NCBI GenBank assembly: GCA_026398575.1
Contig: JAPLSP010000209.1
Location: 1-5,003 of the forward strand
Source of the DNA: Candidatus Sumerlaeota bacterium
GTDB lineage: Bacteria > Sumerlaeota > Sumerlaeia > JADFCT01
DNA length: 5,003 nucleotides
Direction of reading: 5' to 3'
Program-made: the position numbers and the translations under genes
Notes under the pieces: generated by a model
Database searches by the model: none
Told to the model about the DNA's origin: nothing
The model's input: the letters and a program-made list of their open reading frames with translations, nothing else
Shown: positions 1 to 5,003 of the stretch, in pieces
How positions within the stretch are numbered: the first letter of the stretch is position 1
Layout: the number at the start of each line of letters is the position of its first letter

Positions 1-237
1 GCGCGGGGCCGTCCGGCGGAGCGGAGCGGCCTACCACTCGACGCCATGGTTGGGTGATGGCTATGAATCAAATAATGGCTCGCATCCAATTCGTGGACGT
101 TCACTTCTTTTCGCCGCATTGCGGGCAGTTTGATTCTCCCAATGGCGCCAAGGATCGCGTATCGGCAGACGGAGAGCTGGGCTTTGGGCTTGCCGTGGGA
201 AGGGCGCTGTGTATCATCGCCAAGCGTGACAATCACC
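1..237. other. Upstream region without a convincing gene
   Basis: No reading frame here resembles a protein I recognise. A 70-codon + frame (54-266) begins with clustered ATGs, but it has no domain-like composition and overlaps the better-supported small ORF that starts at 238. The minus strand is open through much of the stretch without a recognisable product. The first 45 bases or so are visibly more GC-rich than what follows, so they may be the end of an unrelated gene or, like the far right end, foreign sequence. The only site worth noting is a possible promoter at 190-217. Confidence 0.5.
190..217 (+). promoter_or_regulatory. Possible sigma-70-type promoter before the small ORF
   Basis: TTGCCG at 190-195 matches four of six bases of the -35 consensus. 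TATCAT at 212-217 matches five of six of the -10 consensus. The spacer is 16 nt. Transcription would begin near 224, leaving a leader of about 14 nt before the ATG at 238, which has no Shine-Dalgarno. If real, this would drive the small ORF, the first oxidoreductase and the aminotransferase. Similar matches arise by chance, and promoter consensus in the suspected phylum is not well fixed, so this is only a candidate. Confidence 0.28.
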
Positions 238-459
238 ATGATTCTTCCCGACCTCCCGCGTTTTGAAATTCCCCCTGGCCCCGAGTCATGGCGCCGCCGG
301 ATGTCCCTCGCTGACTACCATGAATGGGTGACTGAAAACGTCCGCGAACTTCAGCGCCGTGGTCTCTATCGCAAGATCCGTGACACCATTTCTCACAAAC
401 CTGTTGACGCCCGATTTCGTCTGATCAAGGAGAATCAAGATGACTGTCCCAATCTATAA
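238..459 (+). CDS. Small hypothetical protein (73 aa)
   Basis: I do not recognise a family. The predicted protein is short, charged and soluble-looking, with no signal peptide or membrane segment. It opens with a proline-rich part (MILPDLPRFEIPPGPESW), followed by an Arg-rich helical stretch (RRRMSLADYHEWVTENV, then RELQRRGLYRKIRD) that could form one or two amphipathic helices. I chose the ATG at 238 because the proline-rich segment looks like a genuine N-terminus. In-frame alternatives are the ATG at 130, which adds 36 residues of less protein-like sequence, and the ATG at 301, giving 52 aa. None has a good ribosome binding site. The 3' end overlaps the next gene by 20 nt and contains that gene's Shine-Dalgarno, which suggests co-transcription and perhaps translational coupling. 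It may be a small conserved protein of its lineage, or the remnant of a longer gene. Confidence 0.5.
   Translation: MILPDLPRFEIPPGPESWRRRMSLADYHEWVTENVRELQRRGLYRKIRDTISHKPVDARFRLIKENQDDCPNL
427..432 (+). promoter_or_regulatory. Shine-Dalgarno of the first oxidoreductase, inside the small ORF
   Basis: AAGGAG lies 7 nt before the ATG at 440 and is the strongest ribosome binding site in the window. It fixes the start of the oxidoreductase. It also sits within the coding sequence of the upstream small ORF, so ribosomes finishing that ORF at 459 would pass over it. Confidence 0.8.
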
Positions 460-1489
460 CGTCGGCATCATCGGTTACGGCTGGGCTGCCACGGCGCATG
501 TTGCGGCCATCAACGCCACCGGACGCGCCCGGGTCACGGCTGTCTGTTCCTCCCGCAAACTCGATCCTGCGGCTTTGAGCGACGCGCATGGCGGGCGCAT
601 CGCCGTCTATGGCGATCTGAAAGCGATGCTGGCCAGGCCGGACATTGACGTGGTTTCAATTTGCAGTTACCACGACCGGCACGCGCGCGAAGCCATCGCG
701 GCGGCCAGGGCGGGCAAGCATTTGATCATCGAGAAGCCGCTGACGCTGAACTTGAAAGACCTGCGCGCCATGCAAGCGGCCATCACACGGGCGGACGTGA
801 AGACGTGCGTTTGTTTCGAGCTGCGGTTCGCCAGCCAGCTCATCGCCACGAAGGCTATCATTGACGCCGGTCTGCTCGGGCGCGTCCATTATGCCGAGGT
901 GGATTATTATCACGGCATCGGCCCGTGGTATCGGGAATACAAGTGGATTCTGAGCAAGGAATCCTGCGGAAGCAGCCTGCTGGCCGCAGGCTGTCACGCG
1001 ATGGACGCAATGCTGTTGTACATGGGCAGCGAGATCGAGAGTGTGTCCAGTTACGGCACGAATTCGACAAACAAGATTTTCCGCAAGTATCAATACCCAA
1101 CCACGACGGTGAATGTGGTGAAGTTCAAGGATGGCCGTGTGGGCAAGGTCACATCCTGCATTGATTGCTGGCAGCCGTATTACTTCCATACGCATCTGGT
1201 CGGCAGGGAAGGCAGCCTGCTCGACGACAAGTTCCACTCGACAAAGATCGCCGGTTTGAACAAGAACAAGTGGAGCACGCTGTCTATGAAACTGGCCGAT
1301 TCCGGCGACGTTTCCGACCATCCGTATCAGACGCAATTCGATGCGTTCTTCAAGGCGCTGGCCGAAGGCCGGGAGATGCTGCTGACGAGTTTGAGCGAGG
1401 CGGCGCGGACGCATGATGTCATCTTTGCTGCCGAAAGATCGGCGTCGCTGGGCCGACCGGTGAAGCTGAGCGAATTGCGGCAACGCTGA
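440..1489 (+). CDS. Gfo/Idh/MocA family NAD(P)-dependent oxidoreductase
   Basis: This is a 349-aa cytoplasmic dehydrogenase, a normal length for the family. Members oxidise or reduce a hydroxyl/keto group on sugars, sugar nucleotides or cyclitols using NAD(P). The N-terminal Rossmann domain (about residues 6-125) starts with the dinucleotide-binding motif GIIGYGWAATAH (9-20). It carries the family EKP signature at 98-100, whose lysine is normally catalytic. The C-terminal alpha/beta substrate domain (about 130-345) contains GCHAMD at 184-189, where His186 fits the usual catalytic histidine, and a late SDHPYQTQFDAF segment (292-303) typical of the family. The start at 440 is supported by AAGGAG 7 nt upstream. 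The gene overlaps the small ORF by 20 nt and is followed after 53 nt by a PLP aminotransferase. This pairing suggests that it supplies a keto substrate for transamination. Family membership is secure; substrate and cofactor preference are unknown. Long minus-strand frames here are shadows. Confidence 0.93.
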   Translation: MTVPIYNVGIIGYGWAATAHVAAINATGRARVTAVCSSRKLDPAALSDAHGGRIAVYGDLKAMLARPDIDVVSICSYHDRHAREAIAAARAGKHLIIEKPLTLNLKDLRAMQAAITRADVKTCVCFELRFASQLIATKAIIDAGLLGRVHYAEVDYYHGIGPWYREYKWILSKESCGSSLLAAGCHAMDAMLLYMGSEIESVSSYGTNSTNKIFRKYQYPTTTVNVVKFKDGRVGKVTSCIDCWQPYYFHTHLVGREGSLLDDKFHSTKIAGLNKNKWSTLSMKLADSGDVSDHPYQTQFDAFFKALAEGREMLLTSLSEAARTHDVIFAAERSASLGRPVKLSELRQR

Positions 1490-1530
1490 AGGATTGCGAG
1501 TTGCAAGAAAGATCCTGAAACGATTCAGCG

Positions 1531-1535
1531 AAAGG
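1531..1535 (+). promoter_or_regulatory. Ribosome binding site of the aminotransferase
   Basis: AAAGG ends 7 nt before the ATG at 1543, a modest Shine-Dalgarno at good spacing. It lies in the 53-nt gap after the first oxidoreductase. I see no terminator hairpin in that gap, which supports a shared transcript. Confidence 0.5.
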
Positions 1536-1542
1536 CAAAATC

Positions 1543-2817
1543 ATGAATGCAAAATTGGCAATCGAAGGCGGACCCAAAGCGGTCCGGAACAAACTTCAAG
1601 GCTGGCCGCGCTTTGACGAGAAGGCCATCAAGGCGGTCGAGGAAGTCCTGCGCTCCGGCAAGGTCAATTACTGGACGGGCCGCAAAGGGATGGAGTTCGA
1701 GAAGAAATTCGCCGAGTGGCAGGGCAGCAAATACGCCGTCAGCGTGGCCACGGGCACGGCGGCGCTCCACGTGGGTTTGACCGTGCTGGGCATCGGTCCG
1801 GGCGACGAGGTGATCGTGCCGAGCTACACGTTCATTGCAAGCAGCTTTTCCATCGTGCAGGCGGGCGCGATTCCGCGGTTCGCCGACGTGAACCTCGACG
1901 ACCATTGCATCAGCGTCGAATCGGCGGAGAAACTCGTGAACGAGCGCTCCAAGGCGATCATGCCGGTTCATCTCTACGGCAACGTCTCGGACATGGACAA
2001 GATACGCGCCTTTGCCCGCAAGCACAAACTGTTCGTCGTCGAGGACAACGCCGAGGCGTTCGGCGGCGAATACAAGGGCAGGAAGACCGGCACGCTGAGT
2101 GAAATCGCGGGCTGCAGTTTCTGCCAAAACAAGACGTTCACCACCGGCGGCGAGGGCGGCATGGTCACGACCGACAACGAAGACCTCGCCTGGCTGGCGC
2201 GCAGTTTCCGGGATCACGGCTATGACGTGAAGCAGCGCCTCAACTTGCTGGAGCTGGAGCAGAAACTCCCTTACATCCACAACATGGTCGGCTGGAATTA
2301 TCGCATGACCGAGATGCAATCCGCCATCGGCCTGGCCGAACTGGAGCGCATGGATTCGTGGAACATGCCAACGCGGCGGCGCAACGCGAAGATTCTTGTG
2401 GACGCGCTCAAGCCGCTGCCGCAGGTGAAGTATTGCCCGGTGGACACGCCGGAACGGCGCAATGGCTGGTATGTGCTGGCCTTCTCGCTGGACATCGAGC
2501 AGATGAAGTGTGACATCAAGCAGTTCGTCACCGCCGCCGCCGAGGAGGGTATTCCGTGCTGGAAGGTGTTCTGGCCGCAATGCCACACAGAGGCCGCGTT
2601 CCAAAAACACAATGCCTTTGGCCGGTCCGGGTTCCCATTCAAATCATCGGAATATGCCAGCCCCGAGAGCGTGGATTACACGAAAGTCGAGGCGCCGAAC
2701 GCGTGCTGGCACGAGTCGCACACGTTCACCTGTTTTGCGTATCCGACCTTCACGGAGTCGGACATGGAGCAAATTGCGGAAGGGCTGGTGAAAGTGATCC
2801 AGCACTACGGCAAATAG
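1543..2817 (+). CDS. DegT/DnrJ/EryC1/StrS family PLP-dependent aminotransferase
   Basis: This is a 424-aa cytoplasmic fold-type I PLP enzyme, somewhat longer than the roughly 370-400 aa usual for this family. Members transfer an amino group, usually from glutamate or glutamine, to a keto-sugar, keto-cyclitol or related ketone. A few members are instead dehydratases or AHBA synthases. Visible landmarks are: the cofactor phosphate region VATGTAAL (68-75); VPSYTFIAS (92-100); VEDNAEAFG (166-174), whose Asp168 should hold the pyridine nitrogen; and SFCQNKTFTTGGEGG (192-206), whose Lys197 is the expected Schiff-base lysine. GWNYRMTEMQSAIGLAEL (250-267) follows as the family's conserved active-site and dimer segment. 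The Q-x-K-x-x-T-x-GEGG pattern resembles the AHBA-synthase-like branch more than the common sugar-aminotransferase FxPTKNLG pattern. All key residues are present, so it should be active. The flanking Gfo/Idh/MocA genes suggest an oxidation-transamination pathway; the substrate is unknown. Confidence 0.94.
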   Translation: MNAKLAIEGGPKAVRNKLQGWPRFDEKAIKAVEEVLRSGKVNYWTGRKGMEFEKKFAEWQGSKYAVSVATGTAALHVGLTVLGIGPGDEVIVPSYTFIASSFSIVQAGAIPRFADVNLDDHCISVESAEKLVNERSKAIMPVHLYGNVSDMDKIRAFARKHKLFVVEDNAEAFGGEYKGRKTGTLSEIAGCSFCQNKTFTTGGEGGMVTTDNEDLAWLARSFRDHGYDVKQRLNLLELEQKLPYIHNMVGWNYRMTEMQSAIGLAELERMDSWNMPTRRRNAKILVDALKPLPQVKYCPVDTPERRNGWYVLAFSLDIEQMKCDIKQFVTAAAEEGIPCWKVFWPQCHTEAAFQKHNAFGRSGFPFKSSEYASPESVDYTKVEAPNACWHESHTFTCFAYPTFTESDMEQIAEGLVKVIQHYGK

Positions 2818-3015
2818 GCAGCGCGTCCGGAGATGTGTGCATTCGGCATTAATCGCCGGTTGTTTTCATCGGACGAGCGCTTGCGGATAGGAGCGGCGCC
2901 TCAAAGAAAGCGGCAAGCCACTTTACTCCAAAAGCTGGCGCTGTTCCTGAACGCAATTGTTTCTCGTGCCCACGTAGAAATAGATGGCTAAAATTCTGAA
3001 TCAAAGCATTAACCT
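2818..3015 (+). other. 198-nt intergenic gap between aminotransferase and second oxidoreductase
   Basis: No coding frame on either strand looks real here. I see no stable hairpin followed by a T run. A weak promoter-like pair is TTGTTT at 2957-2962 and TAGATG 18 nt downstream, in an AT-richer stretch that runs up to the next gene. This gap is far longer than the other spacings in the cluster (overlap, 53 nt, overlap), so the second oxidoreductase and VCBS gene could have their own promoter. The evidence is only suggestive. Confidence 0.35.
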
Positions 3016-4098
3016 ATGAACCAAAAAATCCGCTGGGGCGTAATCGGTTCGGGCGGCATCGCCCGCCGACGCACGATTCCGGAAGGCATCGTGCCGGCGG
3101 GCAATGCCGAACTGGCCGCCGTCTTCGACATCAATCTGCAAGCCAACGCGGAAGTCGCACGGCAGTTCAACGCGCGCGCCGTGGACAGCCTGGAAGCATT
3201 GCTACGGTTGGACGTTGACGCGGTTTACATCGCCACGCCGGTGAACACACACGCGGAACAAACCTGCCGGGCTGTCGCCGCCGGCAAACACGTTCTCTGT
3301 GAGAAGCCGCTGGCGATGACGGTGGCCGAGGCGCGCGCTTCGCTCAAAACGTGCCATAAAGCGCGGGTGAACCTCGGCGTCGCGTTCATGATGCGCTACC
3401 ATAGCCAGCATCAGGCGGCCCTGAAACTCATTCAAGAGGGAAGAATCGGAAAGCCGGTTTATGCCCGGGCGCAACTTTCCTGCTGGTATCCGCCCATGCC
3501 CGGCGCGTGGCGTCAGGAACCGAAACTCGGCGGTGGCGGGGCGTTGATTGACATGGGCGGGCACTGCCTGGATCTGCTGGAAATGTTCTTCGGACCGGTC
3601 GAGGCGGTGAGCTGTTGCACGAACCGGACGGTCCACGCCTACGCGTCCGAAGACAGCGCCGTGGTGTTGGCGCGCTTTCGAAATGGCGCGCTGGCTACAG
3701 TGGATGCCTGTTTCTGCATCCCGGACAACAGCAGCAAGAACCGCTTGGAGCTCTACGGCTCGAAAGGCAGCATCCTCGCTCAAGGCACGATCGGCCAGGG
3801 CGAAGCGGGAGAAATGACCGCATATCTCGAAAGCGATGACAAAGCCTACAACGCCCAGCAAGCCAGGGACGCCGGCGCCGGCCTTGCGATCACGCCGCCG
3901 CCGGTGAACATGTACCGGGCGGAAATCGAAGCCTTCAGCCAGGCCCTGCTTGAAGACCGTGACACGAAAGAATCCGCGCTAGCCGGGCTGCGGAGCCAGA
4001 TCGTCTTGGAAGCCTGCTATCGCTCGGCCAGGTCGGAGCGTGAGATTCGGAATCTGGGGACAACTCAAAGGCGAAAATATTCATGGGAACATCAATGA
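3016..4098 (+). CDS. Second Gfo/Idh/MocA family oxidoreductase
   Basis: This is a 360-aa cytoplasmic NAD(P)-dependent dehydrogenase or reductase, clearly divergent from the one at 440-1489. The Rossmann domain (about residues 5-125) begins with WGVIGSGGIARR (7-18), and the family signature CEKPLAM is at 95-101, with Lys97 the expected catalytic lysine. In the C-terminal substrate domain, GGGALIDMGGHCLDLLEMFF (173-192) carries Asp179 and His183, which match the conserved Asp/His pair of sugar and inositol dehydrogenases in this family. No Shine-Dalgarno precedes the ATG at 3016; the leader is AT-rich (CAAAGCATTAACCT). The start is nevertheless well placed, just before the Rossmann strand. The stop codon overlaps the ATG at 4095 as ATGA, indicating coupling to the secreted VCBS protein. 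It could act on the same metabolite as the aminotransferase pathway or be a separate sugar dehydrogenase. The exact substrate cannot be inferred. Confidence 0.93.
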   Translation: MNQKIRWGVIGSGGIARRRTIPEGIVPAGNAELAAVFDINLQANAEVARQFNARAVDSLEALLRLDVDAVYIATPVNTHAEQTCRAVAAGKHVLCEKPLAMTVAEARASLKTCHKARVNLGVAFMMRYHSQHQAALKLIQEGRIGKPVYARAQLSCWYPPMPGAWRQEPKLGGGGALIDMGGHCLDLLEMFFGPVEAVSCCTNRTVHAYASEDSAVVLARFRNGALATVDACFCIPDNSSKNRLELYGSKGSILAQGTIGQGEAGEMTAYLESDDKAYNAQQARDAGAGLAITPPPVNMYRAEIEAFSQALLEDRDTKESALAGLRSQIVLEACYRSARSEREIRNLGTTQRRKYSWEHQ

Positions 4099-4919
4099 TT
4101 GCGACAATCAGGAACGCCCCCTCAAATGTCCCAATGCGCGCCATGACCATCGCATTTCTTTTCCTTGTTTTGATCGCCGGGATGGTTGGCTTTGCGCAAT
4201 CCACACTGGCCGCAGACTTTGAATTCCGCCATCACTTCATCTCGCGCGACCTGCCCGTGAACAGTGGCGGCAAGGGTGACTATGGCCTTACGGCTTTGGT
4301 GGATCTAAATCGCGATGGGCGGCCCGATTTTGTTTTGGGCGGACGCAACGTGAAGCCGGAGCGGCTTTACTGGTTTGAGTATCGCGGGCCGGACAACTGG
4401 ATCAAGCACGAGGTCGGGCGCGACTATAAGTCCGACGTCGGGCTGGCGGCGCTCGACGTGGATGGCGACGGCTGGCCCGATCTTGTGTGCAGTGGCGTGT
4501 GGTATCGCAACCCCGGCAAGCCTGCTGACCAGCCAACCGAACAGCCAACCAAACAGCCAACCAAACAGCCAACCGAACAGCCATGTGAGCGATTTGTTTT
4601 CGACGATCATGCGGCGGGCGCGCATGATGTTATCAGCGCCGACATCAACGGCGACGGAAAGCCCGACCTCACCGTCGCCAACGGCGGCCCGGCCGCCCCG
4701 GTGAAGGTCAGCATGCGCACCGAGCTCGTCACCCCGCAGCGGGTGTCGCGGCTCAAGGAGGTGCTCTCGCACCACCCGGGCAGCTCCGAGGTGCACCTCG
4801 CGCTGGTCGGCGGGAGCGGCACGAAGGTCTGGAAGCTCGACGACGGGCTGAAGGTCACCCAGTCCTCGGCGCTGATGGGCGACCTCAAGGCCCTGCTCGG
4901 CCCCGGCTGCCTGGGCTGA
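4095..4919 (+). CDS. Secreted FG-GAP/VCBS repeat protein, 3' part replaced by foreign DnaE sequence
   Basis: Only about residues 1-196 of this 274-aa frame belong to the VCBS gene. An N-terminal signal peptide is visible: Arg residues at 6 and 15, a hydrophobic core at about 17-34, and a probable cleavage site after LAA (38-40), so the protein should be exported. Three calcium-binding DxDxDG-type repeat motifs follow: DLNRDGRPD (70-78), DVDGDGWPD (121-129) and DINGDGKPD (183-191), as in integrin-like FG-GAP beta-propeller blades. A QPT(E/K) repeat linker (about 149-163) separates the second and third. I prefer the ATG at 4095 because it forms an ATGA overlap with the preceding stop and has GGGA 6 nt upstream. 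ATGs at 4083, 4134 and 4143 are possible, and all retain the hydrophobic core. Only three blades are present, so the propeller is incomplete. From about residue 197 the sequence is unrelated (DnaE-like, very high GC), so the real C-terminus is missing. The role is unknown; such proteins are often surface or extracellular binding proteins. Confidence 0.8.
   Translation: MIATIRNAPSNVPMRAMTIAFLFLVLIAGMVGFAQSTLAADFEFRHHFISRDLPVNSGGKGDYGLTALVDLNRDGRPDFVLGGRNVKPERLYWFEYRGPDNWIKHEVGRDYKSDVGLAALDVDGDGWPDLVCSGVWYRNPGKPADQPTEQPTKQPTKQPTEQPCERFVFDDHAAGAHDVISADINGDGKPDLTVANGGPAAPVKVSMRTELVTPQRVSRLKEVLSHHPGSSEVHLALVGGSGTKVWKLDDGLKVTQSSALMGDLKALLGPGCLG
4530..4583 (+). repeat. 12-bp tandem repeat, 4.5 copies, encoding QPT(E/K)
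   Basis: The unit CAGCCAACCRAA occurs at 4530-4541, 4542-4553, 4554-4565 and 4566-4577, with a half copy CAGCCA at 4578-4583. The only difference between full copies is G/A at one position, giving GAA, AAA, AAA, GAA (Glu, Lys, Lys, Glu). The unit length is a multiple of three, so gain or loss of copies keeps the frame. It encodes a hydrophilic, alternating-charge, proline-rich linker between two FG-GAP blades of the VCBS protein. Confidence 0.95.
4659..4701. other. Composition and homology breakpoint (probable chimeric junction)
   Basis: The FG-GAP motif reads normally through about 4682 (DINGDGKPDLTVANG). DnaE-like sequence is evident from about 4701. The last codon ending in A or T is GGA at 4656-4658; after it all 86 sense codons to the stop end in G or C, whereas 10 of the 25 codons from 4584 to 4658 end in A or T. 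The join lies in a GC-rich stretch (CGGCGGCCCGGCCGCCCCG, 4682-4700), which could have served as a short overlap. Most likely it is an assembly or library chimera. A natural recombination event is possible but less likely. Confidence 0.8.
4683..4919 (+). CDS. dnaE: C-terminal fragment of actinobacterial DNA polymerase III alpha subunit (5' part absent)
   Basis: The last ~75 codons before the TGA at 4917-4919 read as the very end of an actinobacterial-type replicative polymerase alpha subunit. They contain VSRLKEVLSHHPGSSEVHLA, then a KVWKLDDGLKV strand, and finish with SSALMGDLKALLGPGCLG, the characteristic terminal pattern of those proteins as I remember it. The full protein is normally about 1,150-1,200 aa, so over 90% is missing; the polymerase, PHP and finger domains are not here. 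The C-terminal domain of alpha normally includes the OB fold and the clamp-loader contact region. Every codon has G or C in third position, typical of high-GC actinomycetes and unlike the rest of the window. No start codon belongs to this piece: it is joined in frame to the VCBS gene by the junction described separately. The identification is from memory of the family, not from a search. Confidence 0.8.
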   Translation, partial: GGPAAPVKVSMRTELVTPQRVSRLKEVLSHHPGSSEVHLALVGGSGTKVWKLDDGLKVTQSSALMGDLKALLGPGCLG

Positions 4920-4922
4920 TCG

Positions 4923-4936
4923 CCCCGTCAGCGGGG
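4923..4936 (+). terminator. Possible terminator hairpin after the dnaE fragment
   Basis: CCCCG (4923-4927) pairs with CGGGG (4932-4936) around a TCAG loop, three bases after the stop codon. There is no T run, so it is not a classical intrinsic terminator, although short GC hairpins after genes are common in high-GC actinomycetes. The remaining bases to 5003 are very GC-rich and contain no gene I can support. Confidence 0.25.
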
Positions 4937-5003
4937 ACGTCGACCGGCCCGGGATCCAGTCGAGAGGTGTCGAGCGCCCGGGGAACCCCTCCGCGTGAAG
5001 CTC

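Noticed and set aside
54..266. 70-codon + frame with several ATGs near its start
   Set aside because: It overlaps the small ORF at 238, has no recognisable motif and no clear ribosome binding site. The small ORF has a better relation to the downstream gene.
656..1483. 275-codon open frame on the minus strand
   Set aside because: It lies exactly opposite the first oxidoreductase, whose motifs are unmistakable. Its translation has a shadow-like composition rich in His, Arg and Gln and no domain pattern.
1525..2610. 361-codon open frame on the minus strand
   Set aside because: It is antisense to the aminotransferase. Long antisense frames are expected in GC-rich genes with strong codon bias, and no motif is visible.
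440..2817. An ansamycin-type AHBA biosynthetic cluster
   Set aside because: An oxidoreductase next to an AHBA-synthase-like enzyme is suggestive, but no aminoDHQ synthase, dehydratase, kinase, phosphatase or polyketide synthase is present in the window.
3202..3861. 219-codon open frame on the minus strand
   Set aside because: It is the shadow of the second oxidoreductase, with no recognisable product and no ribosome binding site context.
4095..4919. A genuine novel fusion of a VCBS protein with a polymerase C-terminal domain
   Set aside because: The abrupt third-position shift, the incompatible cellular locations and the natural DnaE ending make a chimeric junction far more likely.
4939..4957. 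Clustered GTCGAC, CCCGGG and GGATCC sites resembling a cloning polylinker
   Set aside because: Such six-base GC-rich palindromes are frequent by chance in very high-GC DNA, and the flanks do not match a vector multiple cloning site I know. It would deserve a vector screen, but I do not claim it.
1..5003. Circular element joining the two high-GC ends
   Set aside because: The last and first bases share no visible overlap. A GTG at 4995 that would read into the left end only yields a short frame with no recognisable protein.

Overview
The window holds a bacterial gene cluster read entirely on the + strand, followed by about 0.3 kb of DNA that appears to come from a different organism. The main part (about 50-4680) has moderately high GC with mixed third codon positions. 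Its gene content is typical of Verrucomicrobiota/Planctomycetota-type genomes: neighbouring Gfo/Idh/MocA oxidoreductases, a DegT-type PLP aminotransferase and a secreted FG-GAP/VCBS repeat protein. That placement is inferred from gene content and not from a marker gene.

Layout. 1-237 has no convincing gene, but a possible promoter (190-217) lies just upstream of a small unrecognised ORF (238-459, 73 aa). That ORF overlaps the start of the first Gfo/Idh/MocA oxidoreductase (440-1489) by 20 nt and carries that gene's Shine-Dalgarno. After 53 nt comes a DegT/DnrJ/EryC1/StrS-family aminotransferase (1543-2817). A 198-nt gap (2818-3015) with no clear terminator or promoter precedes a second, divergent Gfo/Idh/MocA oxidoreductase (3016-4098). 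An ATGA overlap then leads into a secreted FG-GAP/VCBS protein (from 4095) with a 12-bp tandem repeat encoding a QPT(E/K) linker.

Likely working together. The oxidoreductase-aminotransferase-oxidoreductase order fits an oxidise-then-transaminate route acting on a sugar, sugar nucleotide or cyclitol. One NAD(P)-dependent enzyme would make a ketone, the PLP enzyme would convert it to an amine, and the second oxidoreductase would act before or after. The substrate cannot be read from sequence. The VCBS protein is exported, and its link to the enzymes rests only on the gene overlap.

The tail is the main anomaly. The VCBS frame stays open past about 4683, but its last ~75 residues read as the extreme C-terminus of an actinobacterial DNA polymerase III alpha subunit (DnaE). 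From 4659 to the stop at 4917 all 86 sense codons end in G or C, against 15 of 25 just before. The simplest reading is a chimeric junction between 4659 and 4701, most likely an assembly or library artefact, that happens to be in frame. The VCBS gene is therefore truncated and the apparent fusion protein should not be taken as real without read support. I did not find a convincing new biological system; the aminotransferase cassette is the most biologically interesting part.
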